From the NCBI GenBank assembly GCA_964509975.1, contig CAZDZO010000003.1, positions 18,283-82,282 of the forward strand: a DNA stretch of 64,000 nucleotides. The letters are read 5' to 3'. Origin of the DNA: CAZVBV01 sp964509975. Lineage in GTDB: Bacteria; Patescibacteriota; Gracilibacteria; UBA4473. The position numbers and the translations under genes are program-made. Position 1 is the first letter of the stretch, and each line of letters opens with the position of its first letter. Of the stretch, positions 8,287-16,887 are shown in pieces. The notes under the pieces were generated by a model. The model made no database searches, had not been told where the DNA came from, and worked only from the letters and a program-made list of their open reading frames with translations.

Positions 8287-8323
8287 AAAAAGCGAAACTC
8301 ACCTTCGGGCTTCGCTTTTTTTT
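8287..8323 (+). terminator. Rho-independent terminator
   Basis: AAAAAGCGAA pairs with TTCGCTTTTT and is followed by a T-run. It terminates the small membrane-protein gene and lies just beyond the proB stop on the other strand, so it may serve both directions. Confidence 0.8.
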
Positions 8324-8333
8324 CTATACGATT

Positions 8334-9362
8334 TTAAAACAAAACAATTTCATTTGCATGAGCAACTTCTATACCTTTTTTTTCTTCGTTAGAAGAAAGC
8401 ATTTTGGAAGCATTTTTTGCACGAGCAATACCAATCGGTTCTGAATTATTTTCGTCAAAGATTTCTACTAATTCCCCTTTTATAAAATCTTTTTGAACAG
8501 AGAGAACTCCTACGGCGAGCAAGCTTTTTCTTTTTCGAAGTGCCTCGACGGCCCCGCTATCAATAATCACTTTCCCCGATGCAATACTTGCACTCACAAT
8601 CCAACGTTGGTGATTTGAAATATGACAAGCACGAGCTGGGCAGAATGTTCCTGTTTTATGCGCTTCTGCAAGTAAAATATTACCTGCTTTTGAAGCATTA
8701 AAAATAACTACTTCTGTTCCCATAGCTGTTGCTGTTTTGGCACAATTGAGTTTGGAAATCATACCCCCAAGACCAAATGTCGATGTTCCTTTTGCAAGAG
8801 AAAAAATATCCTCTGAAAATGTATCGATCTGATCTAGAACCTGTTCATCACGCAAAACTCCATTCACACTGGTTCCAAACAATAATTTTTCTGCGGCAAA
8901 ATTAACCGCCAAAAGTGTTGATAATTCATCGTTATCAGAAAACCGAATTTCTACATCTGAGACCACATCGTTTTCATTTACAATTGGAAGAAAACCCTGT
9001 TGCCACCATTCTTCAAAAGTCTCTTTGAGTCGAAGAAACGATCCTCTATCTGCAAAATGATGTCGTTCCAACAAGGCCTGACCCACATTGATACCAGAAA
9101 GCGCTAAAAATTTTTGATAGTGCGCAATAAGCACTGGATTTCCAACACTTGCCGCAACACGCCGTTGTGCGTCCGTCCCGGAATATTTATTAAGAAGTGG
9201 TTTTCCACACCCGATAGCCCCTGATGAAACCAGCACAAGCCGATAACGAATTGCAAGCACCGCTAACTGTTGGCATACATGCTTAATAACCGTTTCATTT
9301 AATTTCCCGTGTTCATCTGTGATAGAAGCTGTTCCGAGTTTTATAACGAGGATGGGTTTCAT
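8334..9362 (-). CDS. proB: Glutamate 5-kinase
   Basis: First and feedback-controlled step of proline synthesis, the ATP-dependent phosphorylation of glutamate. The start at 9362 (MKPILVIKLGTASI) matches family N-termini; the open frame extends upstream but that part overlaps the divergent holin-like gene. It is 342 residues. The amino-acid-kinase domain shows VLVSSGAIGCG and VNENDVVSDVEIRFSDNDELSTLLA, and a C-terminal PUA domain (about residues 265-342, from SGKVIIDSGAVEALRK) is present as in full-length bacterial ProB. It ends in TAA close to a shared terminator. Confidence 0.93.
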   Translation of the reverse strand: MKPILVIKLGTASITDEHGKLNETVIKHVCQQLAVLAIRYRLVLVSSGAIGCGKPLLNKYSGTDAQRRVAASVGNPVLIAHYQKFLALSGINVGQALLERHHFADRGSFLRLKETFEEWWQQGFLPIVNENDVVSDVEIRFSDNDELSTLLAVNFAAEKLLFGTSVNGVLRDEQVLDQIDTFSEDIFSLAKGTSTFGLGGMISKLNCAKTATAMGTEVVIFNASKAGNILLAEAHKTGTFCPARACHISNHQRWIVSASIASGKVIIDSGAVEALRKRKSLLAVGVLSVQKDFIKGELVEIFDENNSEPIGIARAKNASKMLSSNEEKKGIEVAHANEIVLF

Positions 9363-9420
9363 GGAGCGATATTGTGTCAGATTTTGACTTTTTCTGCAAA
9401 AAAAGAAGAATAGAAGCGTT

Positions 9421-9798
9421 ATGAGATTTTTAGCGAAAATATTTCTGATAATCCTTCTGAACGCCGTAGTGTTCTGGGTACTTGATACAAAAATATTTCT
9501 TGAGAACTTCAATGTAGTCGGTTCTATTGAGGGGTATTTCTTTGTGGCAGTAGTATTTGCCCTGCTTAATATGTTTATCAAACCGATTCTCAATCTTATC
9601 ACACTTCCTTTTAGATTATTGACGTTAGGACTTTTGGGTTTTGTGATTAATGCTTTTATGCTGTGGTTATTAGAACGCAGTGTAAACTTTTTGGAAATGT
9701 TTAACACGAAGCTTGATATTGATGGAATTATGACTTATCTCTTAGCAGGAGTTATTTTGTCCGTACTCAACACCCTGTTTAATTGGTTGAGAAAGTGA
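9421..9798 (+). CDS. Phage holin family IV (4-TMS) membrane protein
   Basis: A 125-residue integral membrane protein with four hydrophobic helices. FALLNMFIKPILNLITLPFRLLTLGLLGFVINAFMLW is the hallmark of the PF04020-type 4-TMS holin-like family found in many non-phage genomes. Its role is unclear and no phage genes are nearby. It diverges from proB with a 58-base gap and ends about 100 bases before secG. Confidence 0.75.
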   Translation: MRFLAKIFLIILLNAVVFWVLDTKIFLENFNVVGSIEGYFFVAVVFALLNMFIKPILNLITLPFRLLTLGLLGFVINAFMLWLLERSVNFLEMFNTKLDIDGIMTYLLAGVILSVLNTLFNWLRK

Positions 9799-9904
9799 CA
9801 AGCAACGCTTGTCATCCCCGCAAAGGCGCGGATCCCGTAAACAGAGCAAATATTTGCAAATTTCCAAAGAACCACTACACTCTCCGCGGTTTTTCGAGAA
9901 TTAC

Positions 9905-10120
9905 ATGTTTAAAATTTTCTACATTATCGTCACAATCCTCTTTATTGTTGTAGTCATTCTCCAACAAAAAAATGCAACCCTCGGTTCAATGATGGGCGGA
10001 GATGCTGGTGATGACATGGTACAAACACGACGAGGTGGGGAAAGATTCCTTCACCAAATGACAATCGTCCTCGCAGTTATCTTTATACTTGGGGGCTTAT
10101 ATGCAATGATTATTGCGTAA
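9905..10120 (+). CDS. secG: Preprotein translocase subunit SecG
   Basis: SecG is the small accessory subunit of the SecYEG channel. The start at 9905 (MFKIFYIIVTILF) gives 71 residues; the longer upstream frame has no protein-like content. Two transmembrane helices flank the conserved cytoplasmic loop LQQKNATLGSMMGG...RRGGERFLHQMT. A gene for a peptide-binding protein follows after 9 bases. Confidence 0.88.
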   Translation: MFKIFYIIVTILFIVVVILQQKNATLGSMMGGDAGDDMVQTRRGGERFLHQMTIVLAVIFILGGLYAMIIA

Positions 10121-10129
10121 ATACTTCTT

Positions 10130-11908
10130 ATGCGCCGATCTTCTGTTCGTATCCGTTCTCGGTGGGGATTACTTCTGATTGTAGGGCTTATTTTCTTTGT
10201 CACGGTTGTTTGTATTTTATGGCATCGATTCTTTTTGGCACATTCTCAGTTTGTTCCAGCAAATGGAGGAATGTACACCGAATCAACAATTGGAACTCGA
10301 CGGAACCTCAATCCCCTTTCTCCAAACGCTACTCTTTTTGATCGAGATTTGGGAAAACTTATTTTTGCAGGACTTCTTCGGTACGATTCTACTTCTGGAG
10401 AAATTAGAGACGGACTCGCACATTTTAGAATTTCAGAAGATTCAAAAACGTATTTTTTGACACTTAAAGATTCTGCACGATTTGGAAACGGAGAAGCAGT
10501 TACCACTGATGATGTCCTTTTTACCTTTGAAAAAGTTATCCAACATCCTGATTTTTCAAACCATGTCTTGCGTGACGCCTTTGAATACGTTTCGCTCAAT
10601 ATTGTGGATGATAAAACAGTTTCCTTTCTTTTGCCCGAGCAGAACGTCTTTTTTCTTTCACTACTAACAACACCAATATTACCCCAGAAATATTTTCGAA
10701 ATGCACTAATTGAAGAGGTTACCGATCCAGATTTTGCATTTAATAAAAAACCTATTGGAGCCGGTCCCTTTCAGCTAGAAAACATCGTTCCAAACGATGA
10801 TGGAAGTTTCCGTGTATTTTTACAACGCAATCCTTATTTCTATGGAGGAAAGCCCAAAATCAAACATCTCATTTTTCACGTATATCCTCGTTTTGAACAT
10901 CTCAATGTTGAACATCCATGGACAACTATTTTTTCAAAAATCCCATTTATACAGTTAGAAAAATTTGAGAAAAAAATATTTGAAGAATACAAACTCGACT
11001 CCCTCTACACACGGAGAGAATATATTCTACCACGATTCACAGCGCTGTTTTTTAATCTTGATAGAGAGACGGGCATTGAAAAGCTAAGTCTTCGAAAAGC
11101 ATTGAATGCAGGACTCGATAAAGAAAAAATACTGTTAAACACCCCCGGATGGAATCAAATTGATTCGTTCTTCTTTTTTGAAGGTGTTGAGAATTGGCAT
11201 GTAACAGACTTTGCAGAAGCTAGAACATTCCTTCGTACAGGCGGATTTCCATACAACAAAACTCTTGATGTACGTACGCAAGGAGAAACATCTGAACCAC
11301 TTTCTCTTCGACTTATTACCTCAACCGCTCCCCCTATTTACGCAATCCTTGCGCAGAACATTGCTCGGACATGGGAAAGCGAACTCAATGTCGATATTGA
11401 ATTCGAGGCACTTACTCCGGACGAATTCCAAAAAGCTTTGAAAAAAAGAAGCTACGATATCGTACTTTTCGGACAAAATTTTTCCGATAATTTCGATTCT
11501 CTTTCCACCTGGCATTCTTCTCAATCTGGAGAATTAAATCTTTCAAATCTGACTCACGAAGATATCGACTTCTTGATTGATGAAGTCCGTTTCTCAGGGG
11601 CGAAAACAGATCTCTTCGCACTGAATGAGAAATTGACTGAAATTGTTCCAGCTATTCCGATTTCTACCCCAAAATACAATCTCCTCACCTCACACGAATT
11701 ACTCGGATTTTCCGAAAATTTTGGAAAAATACGATCACATTCTGATCGCTTTTTAAATATTGAAGATTGGTACTTTTTTGAAAAACGAGATTGGGATTGG
11801 CCAGAAAACAAATCCAAATTCACCGGATTTTTTCAATGGCTGTTCGGTCTTGAAAAAACAGAAACTCCCTATGAAAAAACTCTCACTCCAGACACTCCAA
11901 AATCTTGA
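10130..11908 (+). CDS. Family 5 extracellular solute-binding protein (oligopeptide-type)
   Basis: A 592-residue periplasmic-type binding protein of the SBP_bac_5 family, anchored by an N-terminal hydrophobic helix (about residues 13-36) without a lipobox. The family signature is visible as LRYDSTSGEIRDGLAHFRISEDSKTYFLTLKDSARFGNGEAVTTDDVLFTFEKV, and later as PIGAGPFQLENI and LRKALNAGLDKEKIL. Such proteins normally deliver peptides to an ABC permease, but no permease genes are in the window, so partner and substrate are unknown. The 3' end overlaps the ruvX start by 38 bases. Confidence 0.85.
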   Translation: MRRSSVRIRSRWGLLLIVGLIFFVTVVCILWHRFFLAHSQFVPANGGMYTESTIGTRRNLNPLSPNATLFDRDLGKLIFAGLLRYDSTSGEIRDGLAHFRISEDSKTYFLTLKDSARFGNGEAVTTDDVLFTFEKVIQHPDFSNHVLRDAFEYVSLNIVDDKTVSFLLPEQNVFFLSLLTTPILPQKYFRNALIEEVTDPDFAFNKKPIGAGPFQLENIVPNDDGSFRVFLQRNPYFYGGKPKIKHLIFHVYPRFEHLNVEHPWTTIFSKIPFIQLEKFEKKIFEEYKLDSLYTRREYILPRFTALFFNLDRETGIEKLSLRKALNAGLDKEKILLNTPGWNQIDSFFFFEGVENWHVTDFAEARTFLRTGGFPYNKTLDVRTQGETSEPLSLRLITSTAPPIYAILAQNIARTWESELNVDIEFEALTPDEFQKALKKRSYDIVLFGQNFSDNFDSLSTWHSSQSGELNLSNLTHEDIDFLIDEVRFSGAKTDLFALNEKLTEIVPAIPISTPKYNLLTSHELLGFSENFGKIRSHSDRFLNIEDWYFFEKRDWDWPENKSKFTGFFQWLFGLEKTETPYEKTLTPDTPKS

Positions 11909-12305
11909 GTTACAAAACCAAGAAAAAAACACTTCATCAGAAGCAAAGAATATCCTTGCGCTTGATTATGGAGAAAAATTTTGTGGTTTCGCTTTTTCTC
12001 CTGATGGAATATGCGCCTTTCCACTAGAAGTTATAGAAACTGAAAAAATCGAAGCACGGACAAAGGAATTGTTGAACAAAAAATGTGTTCAACGAATGGT
12101 AATAGGACTTCCAATTCTTCCCGATGGAAAAGAAAATAAACTCTGTGGCATCATTCGAGAATTAGCGAAAAAATTCGAACCACTCGTTTCTATTGAATTT
12201 ATTAACGAAAGATATTCGTCTAAGTTAGTACTCCCTCAGAAAGCTGATCGTATTGATGATTTTGCTGCCGTAAAAATTTTAGAATTCTCATTTGCAAAAA
12301 AGTGA
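11871..12305 (+). CDS. ruvX: RuvX/YqgF-type Holliday junction resolvase-like nuclease
   Basis: A 144-residue RNase H-fold protein of the YqgF family, linked to 16S rRNA processing and possibly Holliday-junction resolution. The strand-1 acidic motif is ILALDYGEKFCGFAF, then VIGLPILPDGKENKL and the glutamate region FINERYSSKLVLPQ; the last acidic site is RIDDFAAVKILEF. I used the ATG at 11871 because it places the catalytic core at the usual position. A perfect copy of the 21-bp motif (12072-12092) encodes LNKKCVQ in a non-catalytic loop. Confidence 0.85.
   Translation: MKKLSLQTLQNLELQNQEKNTSSEAKNILALDYGEKFCGFAFSPDGICAFPLEVIETEKIEARTKELLNKKCVQRMVIGLPILPDGKENKLCGIIRELAKKFEPLVSIEFINERYSSKLVLPQKADRIDDFAAVKILEFSFAKK
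12072..12092 (-). repeat. 21-bp dispersed motif, copy 2 (in ruvX)
   Basis: Reverse orientation relative to most copies: TTGAACA, spacer AAAAATG, TGTTCAA. It lies in frame in ruvX and encodes LNKKCVQ. Confidence 0.85.
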
Positions 12306-12311
12306 TATAAT
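12306..12311 (+). promoter_or_regulatory. TATAAT box adjacent to ECF sigma start
   Basis: A perfect TATAAT ends 8 bases before the ATG of the sigma-factor gene and overlaps the ruvX end region. With the usual 6-8 base distance to the transcription start, the mRNA would begin at or next to the AUG, so it is probably leaderless. Confidence 0.55.
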
Positions 12312-12319
12312 TCACATAG

Positions 12320-12880
12320 ATGCGCGAAAATTTGACCCCATCGCAAATCGAAAAATGCGTATTAAAGGCGCAAAACGGAGATGAAAAAAGCTTCGCCATT
12401 TTGTTTGATTCTTTTTATGACAAAATTTTTCGATATGTTCATTTTCGCGTTTCAGAAGAAGACTCTGAAGATTTGGTTTCTGATGTTTTTCTCAAAGTAG
12501 TCGAAAAACTCCATACTTATAAATCGAACCCAAAAGCCGGTTTTAATGCCTGGATTTTTCGCATTGCTCACAATAGAGTCATCGATTTCTATAGACAGAA
12601 AAAAGAACTTCTTGGTCAAAGTGATGATGCGGGAAATGATTTTTTCTTACAAATTCCTGATGACAACCTCCGTCCAGATCAGCAAACAAATCTCAACCTT
12701 GATGTAAAGAAATTACAAAAAATAATGAAAAAATTGCCAGATGTGCAGCGAGAAATTTTGGAGTTTAAGTATCTAGAAGGATTCTCTAATGCGGAAGTTG
12801 CAAAAATTACAGGAAAAGCTGAGGGGAATATTCGAGTGATTCAACTTCGCGCACTAAGAGAGATCCGAAAACAATGGTAA
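12320..12880 (+). CDS. ECF-type RNA polymerase sigma factor
   Basis: A 186-residue sigma-70 family factor with only regions 2 and 4. Region 2 spans about residues 20-95 (SEEDSEDLVSDVFLKVVEKL, FNAWIFRIAHNRVIDFYRQKK). Region 4 spans about residues 130-182 (LPDVQREILEFKYLEGFSNAEVAKITGKAEGNIRVIQLRALREIRK) with a helix-turn-helix. No anti-sigma gene is adjacent. The 3' end overlaps the convergent DAHP synthase gene by 27 bases, so the two transcripts are antisense to each other there. Confidence 0.9.
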   Translation: MRENLTPSQIEKCVLKAQNGDEKSFAILFDSFYDKIFRYVHFRVSEEDSEDLVSDVFLKVVEKLHTYKSNPKAGFNAWIFRIAHNRVIDFYRQKKELLGQSDDAGNDFFLQIPDDNLRPDQQTNLNLDVKKLQKIMKKLPDVQREILEFKYLEGFSNAEVAKITGKAEGNIRVIQLRALREIRKQW

Positions 12881-13888
12881 ATCCGGTTCAAGTCCAGACT
12901 TGAATTCCTTTAAAATCTTTTCCGTTTCTTCCCATCCCAAGCAATCATCAGTCATCGACACGCCCGTCTGAACATCCTGAAGCGTTTGCGGAGTTTGGTT
13001 TCCCGATTTCAAAAAACTTTCGATCATAACGCCTTTCACAAGTGAATTTTTTTCGAACGTATTCGAAACATTTTTTAAAACCTGTGTTTGTGTGTTTCCA
13101 TTTGTCGAATTACCATGACTCACATCAATAATAATAGCGGGATTCTGAATGTTTTTCTGGTGCAATAAGGATGCTGCTTTTATCAAAGAAGCCTCATCGT
13201 AATTAGTCCCGTTTACGCCCCCTCGAAGCACAAGATGCGCAAATTCATTTCCGGATGTTTTCCATTGTTTGTTTTCCAAAGCAAATACATGTGAATGTTG
13301 CGCAACTTCTACGGAATGGATACCTGTCTCGATTTCTCCACTGGTAGCATTCTTGAGTCCTACGGGAATATCAAGACCGGACGCAATAATACGATGTTCT
13401 GGGTTTTGAGTAGAACGCGCCCCTACCGCAAGCCAAGAAACAATGTCTCGGAAGTAACTCTCCTTCCGAGGAAAAACCATTTCATCGGCAATAGGAAGTC
13501 CTATCTTGAGAATTTCGAGCATCATTTTTCGACATTGCCCAATCCCCTCCTCAATATTTGAATTGGCAAAAGGATTTGGTTGAGACAGGGGCCCTGTCCA
13601 CCCAAGTCCAGTGCGAGGTTTTTGGATGTAGACTCGCATTACAATTTTAAATTGTGCAGACAATTCGTCAGCCAAAGGTTTTAATTTTCGCGCATAATCA
13701 AGTACTGATTCAAACGGCCACGCAGAACACGGCCCCACGATAATAAGTTTTCTGGAATCCTTTCCTGACAAAATATTTTGAATTTCGATTCGATCTTGTG
13801 CCACTTGCTGTTCCAATACTGAACTAAGTGGCAGTGCGCGACGAATCGCTTCACGTGAAGGAATATTCTGTTGAAAAAGGAATGGCAT
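12854..13888 (-). CDS. 3-deoxy-7-phosphoheptulonate (DAHP) synthase, AroG/F/H type
   Basis: Condenses phosphoenolpyruvate and erythrose-4-phosphate, the first step of the shikimate pathway. From the ATG at 13888 (MPFLFQQNIPSREA) the length is 344 residues, close to E. coli AroG. Class I signatures include LIIVGPCSAWP, IVMRVYIQKPRTGLGWTGP, ARSTQNPEHR, LRGGVNGTNYDE and IIDVSHGNSTNG. The longer upstream open frame overlaps the prfA leader and is rejected. The last codons (FKSGLEPDLPLF) coincide with a REP-like palindrome (12887-12904), so the C-terminus may have been extended by repeat insertion. No other shikimate genes are in the window. Confidence 0.9.
   Translation of the reverse strand: MPFLFQQNIPSREAIRRALPLSSVLEQQVAQDRIEIQNILSGKDSRKLIIVGPCSAWPFESVLDYARKLKPLADELSAQFKIVMRVYIQKPRTGLGWTGPLSQPNPFANSNIEEGIGQCRKMMLEILKIGLPIADEMVFPRKESYFRDIVSWLAVGARSTQNPEHRIIASGLDIPVGLKNATSGEIETGIHSVEVAQHSHVFALENKQWKTSGNEFAHLVLRGGVNGTNYDEASLIKAASLLHQKNIQNPAIIIDVSHGNSTNGNTQTQVLKNVSNTFEKNSLVKGVMIESFLKSGNQTPQTLQDVQTGVSMTDDCLGWEETEKILKEFKSGLEPDLPLFSDLS
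12887..12904. repeat. REP-like palindrome in the DAHP synthase tail
   Basis: TTCAAGTCCAGACTTGAA, a one-mismatch variant of the TTCAAGTCCGGACTTGAA seen at 16796-16813. It lies within the last codons of the minus-strand DAHP synthase gene, just past the sigma-factor stop. Confidence 0.7.
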
Positions 13889-13943
13889 ATCGATGGATAT
13901 CGTACGCAGAGAGCGGGATTTTGCAACTTCGGGATTTATAACT

Positions 13944-13972
13944 GGGATCCAGATCCGCTGGATCCGGATCCC
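13944..13972. repeat. GGATCCGGATCC-type hairpin between divergent DAHP synthase and prfA
   Basis: Arms GGGATCCAGATCC and GGATCCGGATCCC pair with one mismatch around a 3-base loop. A related perfect hairpin is at 57571-57601. It lies in the 108-base divergent intergenic region, ending 24 bases before the prfA ATG. Confidence 0.6.
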
Positions 13973-13996
13973 TTCATCGTGTACAATTCCGCCGCA

Positions 13997-15055
13997 ATGG
14001 AAGACAAAGCAAAAAAAGTTATCGCTGAATTTGAAGAAGTCGAGCAACAGCTTGCAGACCCTGCTGTGTATTCTGATCAGAAAAAATTTGTCGAACTGTC
14101 TCAAAAACGAAAGCACCTCGAAGCAAAGAAAGAACTTGCACAAACCTTTGTAACTTTTGCTCAACAAAAAAAAGATGCCGAGAATATGATTAAAACTGAA
14201 ACCGATGAAGAACTCATTGAAATGGCAAAAACAGAACTTGATGCCGCTAAAAAGATGTTGCCCGAACTCGAGGAACAACTCAAAATAGCCCTTATTCCCC
14301 GTGATCCAAAGGATGATGCCAGTGCTATTGTGGAAATCAGACCAGGCGCTGGAGGAAATGAATCTGCTCTTTTCGCCGAAGAACTTTCTCGAATGATTTT
14401 ACGATTTTCGGAAGAACAGGGATTTAAACCAGAAATCATGAGTGAGACCATCAATGACGGTGGTGGACTGAAAGAAATGATTTTCCGAGTGGAAGGATTT
14501 GGAGCGTATGGGAAGTTGAAATTTGAAGGTGGAGTACACCGTGTGCAACGCATCCCCGTAACTGAATCTCAAGGACGTGTCCATACCTCAGCCGTATCTA
14601 TAGTAGTCATGCCAGAGGTAGAAGAATCTGAAATTGAAATCAAGGACAATGATGTTCGTGTTGATGTGTATCGAAGTTCTGGATGTGGGGGACAAAGTGT
14701 AAATACCACTGATTCCGCTGTCCGATTAACACACGAACCAACAGGCCTCGTCGTAACATGTCAGGATGAAAAATCTCAGTTGAAGAATAAGCACAAGGCT
14801 TTTAATGTCTTGAGAGCCCGATTAGCCACTATTGAAGAGGAAAAAAAGATGAAGGAACTGGGAGAAAAAAGACTCGTACAAATTGGATCTGGTGACCGAA
14901 GTGATAAGATCCGAACGTATAACTTCCCACAAGACAGAGTCACTGATCACCGCATCGGACAAAACTTTTCAAATCTCCCTTCTATCATGGAAGGAAATAT
15001 TGAGAAAATTGTCGAAGCTTTGGCGATGGAGGAACAGAAGAGTTTTTTGGAGTAA
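13997..15055 (+). CDS. prfA: Peptide chain release factor 1
   Basis: RF1 recognises UAA and UAG and triggers peptidyl-tRNA hydrolysis. The ATG at 13997 (MEDKAKKVIAEF) gives 352 residues; the open frame extends further upstream through a repeat. The catalytic GGQ is in YRSSGCGGQSVNTTDSAVRLTH. The codon-recognition region follows RIPVTESQGRVHTSAVSIVV, and the C-terminus has TYNFPQDRVTDHRIG. RF2 is not in the window, but TGA is clearly used as a stop here. Confidence 0.95.
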   Translation: MEDKAKKVIAEFEEVEQQLADPAVYSDQKKFVELSQKRKHLEAKKELAQTFVTFAQQKKDAENMIKTETDEELIEMAKTELDAAKKMLPELEEQLKIALIPRDPKDDASAIVEIRPGAGGNESALFAEELSRMILRFSEEQGFKPEIMSETINDGGGLKEMIFRVEGFGAYGKLKFEGGVHRVQRIPVTESQGRVHTSAVSIVVMPEVEESEIEIKDNDVRVDVYRSSGCGGQSVNTTDSAVRLTHEPTGLVVTCQDEKSQLKNKHKAFNVLRARLATIEEEKKMKELGEKRLVQIGSGDRSDKIRTYNFPQDRVTDHRIGQNFSNLPSIMEGNIEKIVEALAMEEQKSFLE

Positions 15056-15232
15056 AAAAGAAATCCATCTCAAAAGCCCCTCCGTCATCTTCGCTTGGCG
15101 AGAATCCTGTTAAACAACCTCGTTCATCTTGAGCGAAGCAAATTATTTTTACACAAGTTCTTCAATATCTTCTGCAAAAACGATAACTATTCTTCGGATT
15201 GCCGCCAAGCGGCAATGACGGGATAAACATAA

Positions 15233-15260
15233 TTGATAATTCGTAATTATTTCGTACAAT
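15233..15260 (+). promoter_or_regulatory. Promoter of sugar-transferase gene, near-leaderless
   Basis: TTGATA (15233-15238), 16 bases, TACAAT (15255-15260), then 10 bases to the ATG at 15271. The preceding 215-base gap (15056-15270) holds only degenerate inverted repeats and no gene that I can support. Confidence 0.55.
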
Positions 15261-15270
15261 CCCAATCGAA

Positions 15271-16695
15271 ATGAGGAAATCTGAATTTCTAGTGCCCTTT
15301 GGACGGATTATCAACGATGGTGTGATGACCTTTTTGGCGCTGTTGTTCGCGTACTTTCTGCGAATGCGTTGGTTTGGATTACTAGGACTGAGTGCCCCAA
15401 CAACTCTTTTTCCTCTCGAACTCTTTTACGTTTTTGCTTTTAAGATTGCACTCGCACTCGTTGTTGTTTTTGCACTCAACGGACGATATAACTTTAATAA
15501 AGATGAAAAAACATGGGATGAAATAATCCGTGTTTTTTGGACATTTTCCTCTGGAATGGCACTCCTACTGGTAGCATTCTTCTTTGTAAAATTTACTTTT
15601 TTCTCTCGATTCATCTTCGGAGTATCGTGGCTTATGGGATTAATTCTCATTCTCAGTGGAAGAATCTCCCTGCGTTGGGCAAGAAATAAATTTCATGAAA
15701 TGGGATATGGCCGAGTGAGAATTCTCGTTTTGGGAACGGGAGAAATATCAGCTCAAGCTATTGCCTTTCTCCGACAATCTCCACAATTTGAAATTGTGGG
15801 TGTTTTAAGTGAAAAGAAAAAGAGAGATAAGAAATTTGAGAAATGTTCGATTATTGGAACGTTTGATGATTTTGAAGCTATTTTGGCAAAAGAAAAACCC
15901 GATGAAGTACTCGTAACAAGCGAAAATTCCACAGAAAAAGTAACCGCAAAACTCGTAAGACTCGCTCATATTGCACATGTAAAATTTCGATTCTTACCGG
16001 ATGAACTGGGACTTGATCTAGCCGCAGTGGAAATGTCAACGTTGGGAAATTTCCCATTAGTAACATTGAAAAACACAAAGCTTGATGATTGGGGTTTTGT
16101 TTTTAAATCCACCGTTGATATCATCACCGCCAGTATTGCCAGCATTTTCCTTAGTCCTGTTTTGGCTATAGTTGCCCTCAAGGTCTGGAATGAAAATAAA
16201 AAAGCACCGGTGATTTATAAATCCAAACGCGTTGGAAAAAACGGAAAACACTTTAACTGTTTAAAATTCAGAACCATGGTGCCAGATGCCGATGAAAAGA
16301 AAAAGAAACTGTTAAAGAAAAATCAAAGAAAAGGTGGTGTTCTCTTTAAAATGGATAACGATCCACGCATCACCAAACTTGGAAAAATATTACGCAAGTG
16401 GTCTATTGATGAACTTCCCCAACTCTGGAATGTTATTCGCGGAGACATGAGTTTGATTGGGCCTCGTCCACATTTGCCAGAAGAAGTGCGAAAATACGCA
16501 AAAGATGATCTACGAGTACTCTCTATTCGTCCAGGAATTACGGGGTTTGCACAAGTAAATGGACGATCGAGTTTAAGCTTTAAAGAAGAAATGAACTACG
16601 AACTTTTTTATCTCAAAAACTGGAGTTTCAAACTCGACATTATTATTTTTATAAAAAGTCTTCTTGTTGTTCTCAAACGAAAAAACGTTTCGTAA
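15271..16695 (+). CDS. Exopolysaccharide polyprenyl glycosylphosphotransferase (WbaP/WcaJ-like)
   Basis: Transfers a sugar-1-phosphate from a nucleotide sugar to undecaprenyl phosphate, starting assembly of a surface glycan. The 474-residue protein has four N-terminal transmembrane helices, a soluble Rossmann-like middle domain (RVRILVLGTGEISAQAIAFL), one more helix near residue 280, and the C-terminal bacterial sugar-transferase domain. That domain shows KRVGKNGKHFNCLKFRTM, DNDPRITKLGKILRKWSIDELPQLWNVIRGDMSLIGPRPHLP and RPGITGFAQVNGR. No other glycosyltransferases are adjacent. Confidence 0.92.
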   Translation: MRKSEFLVPFGRIINDGVMTFLALLFAYFLRMRWFGLLGLSAPTTLFPLELFYVFAFKIALALVVVFALNGRYNFNKDEKTWDEIIRVFWTFSSGMALLLVAFFFVKFTFFSRFIFGVSWLMGLILILSGRISLRWARNKFHEMGYGRVRILVLGTGEISAQAIAFLRQSPQFEIVGVLSEKKKRDKKFEKCSIIGTFDDFEAILAKEKPDEVLVTSENSTEKVTAKLVRLAHIAHVKFRFLPDELGLDLAAVEMSTLGNFPLVTLKNTKLDDWGFVFKSTVDIITASIASIFLSPVLAIVALKVWNENKKAPVIYKSKRVGKNGKHFNCLKFRTMVPDADEKKKKLLKKNQRKGGVLFKMDNDPRITKLGKILRKWSIDELPQLWNVIRGDMSLIGPRPHLPEEVRKYAKDDLRVLSIRPGITGFAQVNGRSSLSFKEEMNYELFYLKNWSFKLDIIIFIKSLLVVLKRKNVS

Positions 16696-16722
16696 TTTCG
16701 AATTCGAATTCTTTTTTTTTCT

Positions 16723-16734
16723 AAGTCCGGACTT
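16723..16734 (+). repeat. REP-like site
   Basis: AAGTCCGGACTT in the gap between the sugar transferase and the CtpA gene, 64 bases upstream of a second copy. Confidence 0.75.
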
Positions 16735-16795
16735 ATTCTCCCAATTGTTAAATACCGCAGCATTACAATAAAGATCTTTTTTCTGATTTAAAAAA

Positions 16796-16813
16796 TTCAA
16801 GTCCGGACTTGAA
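16796..16813. repeat. REP-like 18-bp perfect palindrome
   Basis: TTCAAGTCCGGACTTGAA, directly upstream of the CtpA promoter (-35 at 16823). Confidence 0.8.
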
Positions 16814-16822
16814 AATTGCTTT

Positions 16823-16851
16823 TTGACAAACTGTTTCCTCCTTGTCAGAAT
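16823..16851 (+). promoter_or_regulatory. CtpA-family gene promoter
   Basis: Consensus TTGACA (16823-16828), 17 bases, then CAGAAT (16846-16851). The start codon is at 16888. Confidence 0.5.
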
Positions 16852-16887
16852 TCAACGGACTTATTGATCTCTTTATCTTTCAATTAT

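Noticed and set aside
9363..9707. N-terminal extension of ProB to 457 residues
   Set aside because: It is antisense to the holin-like gene, and ProB normally starts at the KPILVIKLGT block.
13889..14278. N-terminal extension of DAHP synthase to 474 residues
   Set aside because: The extra frame is antisense to the start of prfA and has no similarity to the enzyme family; 344 residues is the normal length.
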